NCBI GenBank assembly: GCA_023424355.1
Contig: JAFAEA010000407.1
Location: 1 to 6,279 of the forward strand
DNA: 6,279 nucleotides
Direction of reading: 5' to 3'
Origin: Chloroflexota bacterium
Lineage (GTDB): Bacteria > Chloroflexota > Chloroflexia > Thermomicrobiales > UBA6265
This document shows positions 1-6,256 of the stretch, one piece after another. Positions within the stretch are counted from its first letter, which is position 1, and each line of letters opens with the position of its first letter. Position numbers and translations under genes: made by a program. The notes beneath the pieces were generated by a model that saw nothing but the letters and a program-made list of their open reading frames with translations, was not told where the DNA came from and did not search any database.

Positions 1-39
1 CGCCTCATTCAATTGCAATAGCTCGTTTGCATTAGCCAT
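1..39 (-). CDS. Start of an unidentified protein, truncated by the window edge
   Basis: Only the first 13 codons are visible, reading MANANELLQLNEA. The start is supported by a strong Shine-Dalgarno sequence, AAAGGAG, whose last base is 10 nt upstream of the ATG, and by a promoter-like TTGACA box further upstream. The peptide is too short to assign a family. The gene lies downstream of the TPR-protease gene on the same strand, 387 bp away, and probably has its own promoter. Confidence rests on the start signals, not on homology. Confidence 0.6.
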   Translation of the reverse strand, partial: MANANELLQLNEA

Positions 40-49
40 TCCTGGCGTA

Positions 50-56
50 CTCCTTT
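50..56 (-). promoter_or_regulatory. Ribosome binding site of the left-edge gene
   Basis: The minus strand reads AAAGGAG here, a near-perfect match to the anti-Shine-Dalgarno complement, ending 10 nt before the ATG at 39. It selects this ATG over a second ATG at 30-32 in another frame, which opens into only a few codons before the edge. Confidence 0.6.
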
Positions 57-77
57 AGCGTGGGAATCAGGTTGCTG

Positions 78-106
78 CTTGTGGGCACAACAACAGCACG
101 TGTCAA
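78..106 (-). promoter_or_regulatory. Candidate sigma-70 promoter for the left-edge gene
   Basis: On the minus strand a perfect -35 hexamer TTGACA (106-101) is followed, after a 17-nt spacer, by CACAAG (83-78), a poor -10 match (3 of 6). Transcription would start near position 71, giving a leader of about 30 nt that contains the AAAGGAG site. The -35 box lies inside a perfect 7-bp dyad (98-118). The weak -10 box would fit a promoter needing an activator, but that is inference. Confidence 0.35.
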
Positions 107-118
107 AAGAGGACACGT
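98..118. promoter_or_regulatory. Perfect 7-bp inverted repeat, possible operator
   Basis: ACGTGTC (98-104) and GACACGT (112-118) are perfect inverted arms around a 7-nt centre, AAAAGAG. The dyad overlaps the TTGACA box of the candidate promoter for the left-edge gene. Arm length, centre spacing and position suit a dimeric transcription factor site. A 7-bp stem without a T tract makes a terminator unlikely. It may also be chance. Confidence 0.35.
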
Positions 119-203
119 AGCAACACCGAAGTATACAGTAATTGTGGGGAAATCGTTGGTGGGGATGGTTAATGGAAGGTGAAGGGTTTCCGACTCCATA
201 CAA

Positions 204-336
204 CCCGGACGTACGCCCGCGTTTTACACGCGGGTTGCGGAACCATTTCCCAATGGCGAAATTGCACTCCCACACCCCGACGTAGGCCCGCATCTTATAA
301 GCGGGTTGCAGATACCGGCACCGACGGCGAAATTTC
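204..336. repeat. Two imperfect tandem copies of a REP-like palindromic repeat
   Basis: Positions 204-265 and 275-336 align without gaps at a 71-base offset, with 45 of 62 bases identical. Each copy holds GACGTA, then a hairpin, then GCGGGTTGC, and ends with GGCGAAATT. In copy 1 the stem is CCCGCGT (216-222) with ACGCGGG (228-234), 7 bp around a 5-nt loop. In copy 2 it is CCCGC (287-291) with GCGGG (301-305), 5 bp around a 9-nt loop. Copy 2 has GTAG (282-285) directly before the stem region and copy 1 has GTAC (211-214). A GTAG tetranucleotide 5' of a GC palindrome is typical of REP elements mobilised by RAYT transposases. No RAYT gene is in this window. The absence of T tracts argues against intrinsic terminators. 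Confidence 0.5.
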
Positions 337-426
337 GTGGTTGTTATCGACCTCCGATCGATTGCCCGCGCACCGATCCAGAGCCTAACTACGGTCGATT
401 CTTTGAAGCGGTCTCCCTACCTCTTC

Positions 427-3400
427 TCACAACCGCCCCAGCGCGAACAACACACCGAAACACAGAGCCAGGAACGAAAGCCCTGCCACCAGCTTCGGTT
501 GGGCATCCTGCAGCGGATGACCATCCAGCGGTTCGAACGGCAGCACCGAGTAACTCATCACCGACAGCTGGGCGATTGCGATCATCCGCAAGGCCGGCAA
601 CGGTTGAATGAGATAGATGACGAGAACGGCAAAGAATACGAGCAGGTTTGCTAGAGGCCCAAACAGATAAATCCAAAGGCGATCTGTATCATCTTTCGTT
701 TTCACCGATTGCGCGGGGAACGGTCCTGAACTCAGGTTGATGGGGAGCAGCAATAACGACACTCCGATTCCGGGTGTCCACTGCACCGGCTCGAGCTCAG
801 CCTTCATCAGATGCGCGGACAATCGGTGTGCGAACTCGTGCGTGGTTACCGCCGTTGCGAGCGCAAAGATAGCGAGAATCGCTGATGAGAGTGCCGCATC
901 CCGTTCACCACGCCAGGCGGGCAGTGCGGTGGCGAACAGCATCACCGCGATCGTTGCAATGAACAACACCGATGTCGACCATGGTTGGCTCCTGAACCGG
1001 TTGTAGCTCGGAAGAAGATTCCTCTTCGCCCAGCTCCGGGTTGTTTCGGTGCGATCCATGAGCATAGCGATGACTTTATCCTTGAAGACTTCTTTCGTGG
1101 TGCCGATGATGACGAGCACAAAGCCAAACAATCCGAAGGTGGTTGCAGCAAGGCTCGATGCCGTGCCAAAGGTCCATGCCGCACCGTTATTGCCATCTCC
1201 GGTGATCTCGACACGGTAGATCGATTCATCGGTTTTGAACTTGAGTGGCTCGGTGACGAGAGACTTATCCAGCGCGAATGCGCGTGCCAGATACGCCTGC
1301 CCTCGCAGGATGCCGCCAGGTCCCTTCTGCATCTCAAGCACACCGAGGTTCCACCAGCCAAGCGCGTATTCCGGATTGGCGGCAACGGCATTGGAGAAGT
1401 ACTGGTGGGCGGCTTCCGGATCGGTCGGCGCATTGGCCACGCCGAGATCGTTTAGCACAGGATAGAGCGTGTGGTCGGATTCGACCGCGAGCATCATGAG
1501 CTCATTCGCGAGTTCCTGGTCTCCCATCAGTCGAGCCACCCATGCGCGATTCATTATGAAGACGGGGTTTAGTGCATCAAACTGAAGAGCTGCATCAAAG
1601 TCCTGAATCGAATCCAAACAGACCTGGGCGTTCTGCCCACTGCAGTTTGCGCTCTCTTCCGAATCTCCGGTGAGCTGAAGGCGCGCAATGCCTCTATTGC
1701 TAAAGGCGTGAGGCACAAGATGCGTGATCTCAACGCAATTGTCCAAATCACAGGATATGCATCTGCCAGTCACGCAACCTTCAGGCTCTGCCCAAATCAG
1801 CCATTCATCATACATTTCAATTGCGCCGCGAAAGTCGCCATCGTCCAGAATGACTCCTGCTAATCTCAGTTGATTTGAGTGTTGGTTTGCAGGCTCTGAC
1901 TCCAATCCAGATTGATAGGACGTCCTGGCTTTGTCATTCTTGCCCATGATCTCCCAAAGGAGGCCTTTCGCAAAAAAGGAATTGCTCTCGGTGTAACTCA
2001 GCGCGGCTTCATATTCCTGACGCAAAATCAGGCTCGAAGAGATACATCCCCTCAACACTCTGGAATCCCACTCGTCAGTGATTATTCTCAGAGCAGATTC
2101 GCACAAGTTAGTAGCCTGTTCAGGACGACCAGAGAACATCAACCAGGTTGAAGCAGTCCTCACGACATCGATATCTTGAAGCAAGTCCGGAGATGCCTGG
2201 TCAGGATCTGCTACAAGCTGAGCGATATCCACACTTTGATCCAGAGATCCAAGATTCAGCCGCTTAGCATCTGCCATCACGCCTTGCGGGTCCCCCAACG
2301 CTTCTGAAAGCGAGATAACGCCTGCCGGTGGTTTCAAGTCAACCGTAAGTTCATCGAATGCCACCGAATAACCACCACCACCACCTTTGAAGCCTTGATA
2401 GTCCACGTCCCATTGTGGAACATTCGCTACCTGCGGAGATGCGGAGACATGGTTGGCGACCACCCTGGTTTGAGCGAGGGCATGAGGCTGAGTGTCGCTA
2501 TACAAGTAGTCATGTCGTCGCTCAATATCACGGGCCCGTTCCATTGATTCACGAATGATCTCAGGAGATCCTCGACGAGCTAGGTAGAGAGAAGGCAACA
2601 GATCATTTAGAAAATCCTGTTCAGGATGTATAGCGATCGCGTGCTCCAACGTATATATCGCGGATTCATGCTCCCCAAGAAGAGATAAAGTAAAGGCTCG
2701 TGCCATATAGATCGATGGATCGTCGGAATACATCAATGCGCGATCGTAATAGTTCAGCGCACTGCGAGCGGAACTCCGCACTTCAAACGGTGCATTCGCC
2801 AACCGTGTGTTTCCCATGGGTTCATTGTGATCAAGCGCACCTAGTTGGAGGTCTCCCAACATAGCGTTGGCAAATGCCATCTCCTGCGGATTCCCTGTGC
2901 TCAGCAACTCCTGAGCATACTCGGGAAGAATTACTTCCAGGAATTCGTTGCTGAACCAGGCGTACGCAGGAGTGCTCTGCGAAAATCCAATTGATTTTTC
3001 AACGGCGAATCGCAGGACGGTTATGTCTCCTGGGTTCTGTCGCATCCATTGAATGAGGTCATATTCCATATTTGAAAGGGGTTCAACGTGCGCTCGAAAG
3101 TAGAAATTGTTTATGTGGGCGATCCTTGAGTTCGGATTAATTTCTATGGCAACCAATGTCAGACGAGAAGGCTTGTTTGAGTATTCGCCTACGCCCATGA
3201 AATTATGAGGATCAATAACGATCTGATTGTAGAACATAGCAACTGCCAGATTGCTCAATCTTTCAGCGTTAAGAGGATCACTAGATAGCCGATCAAAAAT
3301 ACTCATAGGCAGGGGAGAAGAATCCGCACTATCCATCCACCGCTTCAAGTCCATTTCAAGGGAGGATGGCAGATTAAGCGCTTCAAGAGAAGCCTGTAGA

Positions 3401-3693
3401 AGCGCATCAGAATCCGTAGCATCGAAATACAAAGCGCTGTCATAAGTTTCAGTCACAATTTGGGATCTTTGATCAGGTAGATCACGGGCAATCAACGGCA
3501 GTGGTTCCAACAGATCCTCAAACCCCGGCAGCGGCTCATCCCGATCCGGCAACGGAGCAGCACTCCAACCGGCAGATGCTGCGGGAATCGGTGCCAGCAC
3601 TGGCACCAACACAGCCACAACCAACGGAAGCAACATCAGGATCGCGAAAACGACCGTGATCCATCGAATCGGCGAAAGGTTGAACACACGCAT
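427..3693 (-). CDS. TPR-repeat protein fused to an M50 (site-2 protease type) intramembrane metalloprotease
   Basis: The product is about 1088 residues. A hydrophobic stretch (about 11-38), ending in an A-S-A site at 39-41, is a signal anchor or signal peptide. A long hydrophilic region follows. TPR-like helix pairs are clearest at about 308-357, 514-634 and 664-814. A cysteine cluster CX4CX2CX4C lies at 640-653, with four more cysteines at 531, 550, 684 and 692. After a membrane helix (about 842-864) and a basic, probably cytoplasmic loop (865-903) comes an M50 domain: helices at about 905-927 and 934-954, zinc-binding HEFAH at 952-956, GPLANL at 1012-1017, and PLDG with the third zinc ligand Asp1057. 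The family's NxxPxxxLDG motif has Ser1049 in place of Asn. Helices end at about 1086. M50 enzymes cut substrates within the membrane, so the TPR region is inferred to sense or bind partners outside it. I chose the ATG at 3693, with GTGGAG 8 nt upstream; an in-frame GTG at 3726 would add 11 residues. Bases 1740-3480 are AT-richer than the ends. The specific substrate is unknown. Confidence 0.85.
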   Translation of the reverse strand: MRVFNLSPIRWITVVFAILMLLPLVVAVLVPVLAPIPAASAGWSAAPLPDRDEPLPGFEDLLEPLPLIARDLPDQRSQIVTETYDSALYFDATDSDALLQASLEALNLPSSLEMDLKRWMDSADSSPLPMSIFDRLSSDPLNAERLSNLAVAMFYNQIVIDPHNFMGVGEYSNKPSRLTLVAIEINPNSRIAHINNFYFRAHVEPLSNMEYDLIQWMRQNPGDITVLRFAVEKSIGFSQSTPAYAWFSNEFLEVILPEYAQELLSTGNPQEMAFANAMLGDLQLGALDHNEPMGNTRLANAPFEVRSSARSALNYYDRALMYSDDPSIYMARAFTLSLLGEHESAIYTLEHAIAIHPEQDFLNDLLPSLYLARRGSPEIIRESMERARDIERRHDYLYSDTQPHALAQTRVVANHVSASPQVANVPQWDVDYQGFKGGGGGYSVAFDELTVDLKPPAGVISLSEALGDPQGVMADAKRLNLGSLDQSVDIAQLVADPDQASPDLLQDIDVVRTASTWLMFSGRPEQATNLCESALRIITDEWDSRVLRGCISSSLILRQEYEAALSYTESNSFFAKGLLWEIMGKNDKARTSYQSGLESEPANQHSNQLRLAGVILDDGDFRGAIEMYDEWLIWAEPEGCVTGRCISCDLDNCVEITHLVPHAFSNRGIARLQLTGDSEESANCSGQNAQVCLDSIQDFDAALQFDALNPVFIMNRAWVARLMGDQELANELMMLAVESDHTLYPVLNDLGVANAPTDPEAAHQYFSNAVAANPEYALGWWNLGVLEMQKGPGGILRGQAYLARAFALDKSLVTEPLKFKTDESIYRVEITGDGNNGAAWTFGTASSLAATTFGLFGFVLVIIGTTKEVFKDKVIAMLMDRTETTRSWAKRNLLPSYNRFRSQPWSTSVLFIATIAVMLFATALPAWRGERDAALSSAILAIFALATAVTTHEFAHRLSAHLMKAELEPVQWTPGIGVSLLLLPINLSSGPFPAQSVKTKDDTDRLWIYLFGPLANLLVFFAVLVIYLIQPLPALRMIAIAQLSVMSYSVLPFEPLDGHPLQDAQPKLVAGLSFLALCFGVLFALGRL
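2371..2385 (-). repeat. Five GGT codons encoding a pentaglycine run
   Basis: The plus strand has ACC five times in a row, giving GGT five times in the protease gene and Gly437-441 of its product. The run sits in a probable linker between two TPR blocks (about 357 and 514). Slippage here would change the number of glycines without breaking the frame, so it could vary linker length between strains. Confidence 0.6.
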
Positions 3694-3701
3694 CTGCCTG
3701 A

Positions 3702-3707
3702 CTCCAC
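3702..3707 (-). promoter_or_regulatory. Ribosome binding site supporting the ATG at 3693
   Basis: The minus strand reads GTGGAG, ending 8 nt before the ATG at 3693. The upstream GTG at 3726 has only a GAGG at similar spacing and is a rarer start codon, so the ATG is preferred, though not decisively. Confidence 0.5.
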
Positions 3708-3762
3708 TACTTGCGGATACCTCCACGCCACCAGCCTCGGGAGGCGGTCAACGGAAGGCTTA

Positions 3763-3790
3763 TTTACTTTTGGTCCCGATCAAATAATAA
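3763..3790 (+). promoter_or_regulatory. Candidate promoter of the MFS transporter gene
   Basis: This AT-rich stretch lies between the divergent genes. TTTACT (3763-3768, 4 of 6 matches to the -35 consensus) is followed 16 nt later by TAATAA (3785-3790). An overlapping AATAAT (3783-3788) matches the -10 consensus at 5 of 6. Transcription from here would give a leader of roughly 105 nt before the ATG at 3902. The call rests on base composition and partial matches only. Confidence 0.35.
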
Positions 3791-3891
3791 GTGCTGAAGC
3801 GCGAAATGTATATCCCGTGCAGAAAAAATCCTCTACTCAGATTCGGTGCTACGATACCCATGGCTTTTCGGGATGCCACCCGTTCATCATC

Positions 3892-3895
3892 AGGA
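3892..3895 (+). promoter_or_regulatory. Ribosome binding site deciding the MFS start
   Basis: AGGA ends 6 nt before the ATG at 3902. Two upstream in-frame candidates, GTG at 3791 and ATG at 3860, have no comparable site and would add a basic, non-hydrophobic extension not expected in this family. Confidence 0.55.
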
Positions 3896-3901
3896 ATCGC
3901 A

Positions 3902-5080
3902 ATGGCTGCAACCAGCAGTGTTTTTCGCAATAAACCGCTCATGACTCTGGCGGTGGGTCACTTTAGTGTGGATATGTTCGGTGGGTTGCTGCCGGTGCTC
4001 TACCCACTGCTCACCGATCAATTCGATCTCGATCTCAAGACGGTCGGATTCGTGGCGCTCGCCTACTCCGGTGCCAGCAGTCTGAGCCAGCCAGCCTTCG
4101 GACTCCTCGCCGATCGCATCGGCACGAGGCTCACCGGTCTCGCGCTGGTGTGGAGCGGTGTGCTCTTCGCGACGGTCGGATTCGCGAGCAGCTTCTGGCT
4201 GCTGGTGACCCTCGCCGCCCTCGCCGGTCTGGGTAGCGGAGCCTTCCACCCCTTCGGCGCCATCAGCGCCAATGCAGTGATCGATAAAGCCAATCGCAAC
4301 GAAGCCATGAGCATCTACTCCGGTGGCGGTATTCTCGGCGGCAGTCTGGGACCGCTCATCGGCGTGGGCTTGTTCGGCGCATTCGGCACCCGAGGCACGG
4401 CCGCGATGCTGCTGCCAGCACTCGCTGTCGCCGCGTTCCTGATGTACTCCATGCGCGAGCACAATGTGCCTGGTCGCGGCAAGAAGACCGTGGATGCCCT
4501 GGCGCCAGCGGTGCCGTGGGCAGTGATCGGCATCATCGTGGCCACGCAGATGCTGCGGCTCTTCCCGACCATCGGCATCCAGAACTTCATTCCGCTCTGG
4601 TACGACGATCTGGGCTACAGTCCGGCATTTTACGGCGCGTTGGCCAGCACGCTGATGTTCGCGATGGCCTTCGGCAATATGGGTACCGGTCGGCTTGCGG
4701 ATAAATACGGCCGACGCAATGTGATTCTGTGGACTACGCTGCTCAGCATCCCGGCAGTGTTGGGATTGGCGCAGTGGCCGGGCGTGCCCGGATTCTTTTT
4801 CGCGGCAGTTCTCGGTCTGCTCGCAGCTGCCACGGTTCCCCTACTTCTGGTGATGGCGCAGCAGTTGATGGTCGGCCAGGCAGGACTCGCCAGCGGCGCG
4901 ATCCTCGGTCTCGGATTCGTGGCGGGCGCCATCGGGGCACCGGTGTTCGGTGCCATCGCGGATAGTATCGGCACGCAGAACGCCGTGCGCACGCAAGTAT
5001 TCATGCTGCTCATCGCGGCAGTGGCCGCCTGGTACCTGCCATCGGAAGCACGGGTACGCGAGCTCGCCGGCGATTCATAA
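3902..5080 (+). CDS. MFS transporter of the Fsr (fosmidomycin resistance) type
   Basis: From the ATG at 3902 the product has 392 residues, close to the usual 390-410 for Fsr-like proteins. The first helix carries GHFSVDMFGGLLP (19-31), matching the GHF..D pattern of Fsr proteins. SSLSQPAFGLLADRIG (59-74) holds the loop 2-3 MFS motif A. GLGSGAFHPFGA (109-120) holds the conserved FHP of helix 4, and SIYSGGGILGGSLGPLIG (137-154) matches helix 5. A basic linker near 184-197 joins the two six-helix halves, and the motif A repeat GRLADKYGRR is at 263-272. It is an inner-membrane secondary transporter, probably a proton-driven exporter. Fosmidomycin efflux is known for E. coli Fsr, but the substrate here cannot be read from sequence. 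The gene is divergent from the protease gene and 125 bp upstream of the next gene. A GTG at 3791 would lengthen the product by 37 residues, but it lacks a ribosome binding site. Confidence 0.85.
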   Translation: MAATSSVFRNKPLMTLAVGHFSVDMFGGLLPVLYPLLTDQFDLDLKTVGFVALAYSGASSLSQPAFGLLADRIGTRLTGLALVWSGVLFATVGFASSFWLLVTLAALAGLGSGAFHPFGAISANAVIDKANRNEAMSIYSGGGILGGSLGPLIGVGLFGAFGTRGTAAMLLPALAVAAFLMYSMREHNVPGRGKKTVDALAPAVPWAVIGIIVATQMLRLFPTIGIQNFIPLWYDDLGYSPAFYGALASTLMFAMAFGNMGTGRLADKYGRRNVILWTTLLSIPAVLGLAQWPGVPGFFFAAVLGLLAAATVPLLLVMAQQLMVGQAGLASGAILGLGFVAGAIGAPVFGAIADSIGTQNAVRTQVFMLLIAAVAAWYLPSEARVRELAGDS

Positions 5081-5120
5081 CCATCCCGAACCTTCTTCTA
5101 TAGGCACCATGTGGCCCGAT

Positions 5121-5149
5121 TTCTGCTATCCCACAGGATGATGTAGAAT
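5121..5149 (+). promoter_or_regulatory. Possible promoter upstream of the unknown membrane protein gene
   Basis: TAGAAT (5144-5149) matches the -10 consensus at 5 of 6, about 57 nt before the ATG at 5206. The hexamer 17 nt upstream, TTCTGC, is a poor -35 box. If real, it would let this gene and the one after it be transcribed independently of the MFS gene. Confidence 0.3.
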
Positions 5150-5192
5150 TCGCCCTATATCCGTGGTGATTTAACCATGCGCCAACTGTGTC

Positions 5193-5198
5193 AAAGGA
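5193..5198 (+). promoter_or_regulatory. Ribosome binding site deciding the start of the unknown membrane protein
   Basis: AAAGGA ends 7 nt before the ATG at 5206. The in-frame GTG at 5188 lies upstream of this site and cannot use it, so the ATG is the likely start. Confidence 0.65.
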
Positions 5199-5205
5199 CG
5201 TTCAC

Positions 5206-6204
5206 ATGGCCCGACGCGACAAGCCGAATCCGTTCTCTTCAAAGTCTCGCCAGCAGGAGCCCGTAGATCTGCGGGATTACGATGACGAGGAGTACTACGA
5301 CGACGGTTACGATGATGCACCGGCTGCCCGTACCGACGAGCACAAGGTGTTTGGTTTGGGTCTGCAAAGCGCCGATGATCGCCAGCCGACCTATGGCCAG
5401 GGAATCGTGTTCGCACTGATCATCGCCGCAGCTCTTCTGCTGTGCGCGATTATCGCCATCGGCGATGGCGATGGCAGTATTCCGCCGATGCTGCAGCGCA
5501 GCTCTACCCTCCTCTGGGTCGTGAGTCTTGTCGCGCTCGTGCTGGCCGCTGCTGGTGCGCAGTACTCGGAATACGTGACCGTGAAGGCCGCTGAAGCCAA
5601 TGGCGAGCCGTGGGCGCGGCGGGTTTCCACCGCGTGGGTGGTGCCGTTTGTCGCCGTTTTCGCGGCGGCATTACTCATTGCTACCTATCACAATCGCTGG
5701 ATGCTGCTCTTTGGCCCCGCACTGGCGTTCATCGGCATGGCAGCGTCGCTGCTCAGCCGGGATCTGCTGGACGAAGCCGAGGAGCCAAGCGTTCGCACGG
5801 CAAGTGTCATCAGTTCGGTGGTCGGCATCGTGGTGGCATTCTTCGCCTTTGGCGCGGTGTACATCAACAAATTCGAAACTTGGATCGCGGTTCCGCTGGT
5901 CACCATCATCTCCTTCATTCTGTTGCTGGAGGCGCTGGAACGCGCGGCAATGCCCGCACAGAAGCGTGTGCTTCACGCCGGAATCGGTGCCTGGATCATG
6001 GCCGCCACCATGATCGCGCTCTCCTGGTGGCCAACCTGGGGCTGGGGCGGTGGCGCCGTGCTCACCGGCATGTTCTACATGATCTACGGACTCATGGTGA
6101 CCCAGGCTGAAGGTCGGGCACTGGATCGCAACAAGATGCTCGAATTCGTTGGCGTTGGTAGCGCCTTGCTGGTTATTGTTGCCCTGCGAGACGTTATTCT
6201 CTAG
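5206..6204 (+). CDS. Unidentified polytopic membrane protein with an acidic tyrosine-rich N-terminal tail
   Basis: I do not recognise a family. From the ATG at 5206 the product has 332 residues. A basic N-terminus (MARRDKPNP) is followed by an acidic, tyrosine-rich, probably disordered stretch at about 21-37 (it contains DYDDEEYYDDGYDD). The rest is strongly hydrophobic, with about nine likely membrane helices near 67-85, 100-118, 144-160, 165-184, 201-219, 226-244, 256-274, 283-298 and 311-325. Loops are short, and I see no enzyme motif, metal site, nucleotide-binding loop or transporter signature. A glycine- and tryptophan-rich loop (WWPTWGWGGGA, about 274-284) precedes the eighth helix. 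It lies 125 bp after the MFS gene and 52 bp before the next plus-strand gene, probably in one operon with the latter. It is most likely an inner-membrane protein of unknown function. Confidence 0.75.
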   Translation: MARRDKPNPFSSKSRQQEPVDLRDYDDEEYYDDGYDDAPAARTDEHKVFGLGLQSADDRQPTYGQGIVFALIIAAALLLCAIIAIGDGDGSIPPMLQRSSTLLWVVSLVALVLAAAGAQYSEYVTVKAAEANGEPWARRVSTAWVVPFVAVFAAALLIATYHNRWMLLFGPALAFIGMAASLLSRDLLDEAEEPSVRTASVISSVVGIVVAFFAFGAVYINKFETWIAVPLVTIISFILLLEALERAAMPAQKRVLHAGIGAWIMAATMIALSWWPTWGWGGGAVLTGMFYMIYGLMVTQAEGRALDRNKMLEFVGVGSALLVIVALRDVIL

Positions 6205-6256
6205 CAATCGCCGCCCGGTTTGCGTTTGCTTGCCCTGTTGATTGGGGGATCACACT

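Larger units (their letters stand above)
40..426. other. Intergenic region with dyad, promoter and REP-like repeats
   Basis: This 387-bp spacer separates two minus-strand genes. The part next to the left-edge gene holds its ribosome binding site, candidate promoter and dyad. The middle (204-336) holds two imperfect 71-bp tandem repeats with GC hairpins. In 337-426, just downstream of the protease gene's stop, I see only a weak 5-bp dyad (GATCG at 356-360, CGATC at 374-378) and no T-rich terminator. Open frames crossing this spacer lack ribosome binding sites and recognisable content, so I call no gene here. Confidence 0.6.

Noticed and set aside
131..140. LexA-like half site around GTATACAGTA
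   Set aside because: The CTGT half expected eight bases before ACAG is absent (ACAC is there), so it is not a LexA box.
9..293. A 94-codon minus-strand frame across the left spacer
   Set aside because: It runs through the REP-like repeats and the candidate promoter, overlaps the better-supported left-edge gene in another frame, has no ribosome binding site and gives a low-complexity Cys/His-rich translation.
356..378. Possible terminator downstream of the protease gene
   Set aside because: The stem is only 5 bp with a 13-nt loop and has no T tract on the minus strand.
306..676. Open frames on both strands over the 3' end of the protease gene
   Set aside because: They are shadows of the GC-rich coding sequence. 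The frame encoding the PLDG motif and last helix is clearly the real one.
3791..3901. N-terminal extension of the MFS protein from the GTG at 3791
   Set aside because: It has no ribosome binding site, overlaps the probable transcription start, and adds residues not expected in Fsr-like proteins.
3890..4462. A 190-codon minus-strand frame inside the MFS gene
   Set aside because: The opposite strand encodes a full-length transporter with family motifs; this frame is Glu/His/Gln-rich without recognisable content.
5111..5134. Possible terminator after the MFS gene (GTGG with CCAC)
   Set aside because: The stem is 4 bp, the loop is long, and no T run follows; it overlaps a better -10-like region.
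5671..6207. A 178-codon minus-strand frame opposite the unknown membrane protein
   Set aside because: The plus frame has consistent hydrophobic helices and a well-placed ribosome binding site; the minus frame is a His/Gln/Asp-rich antisense artefact.
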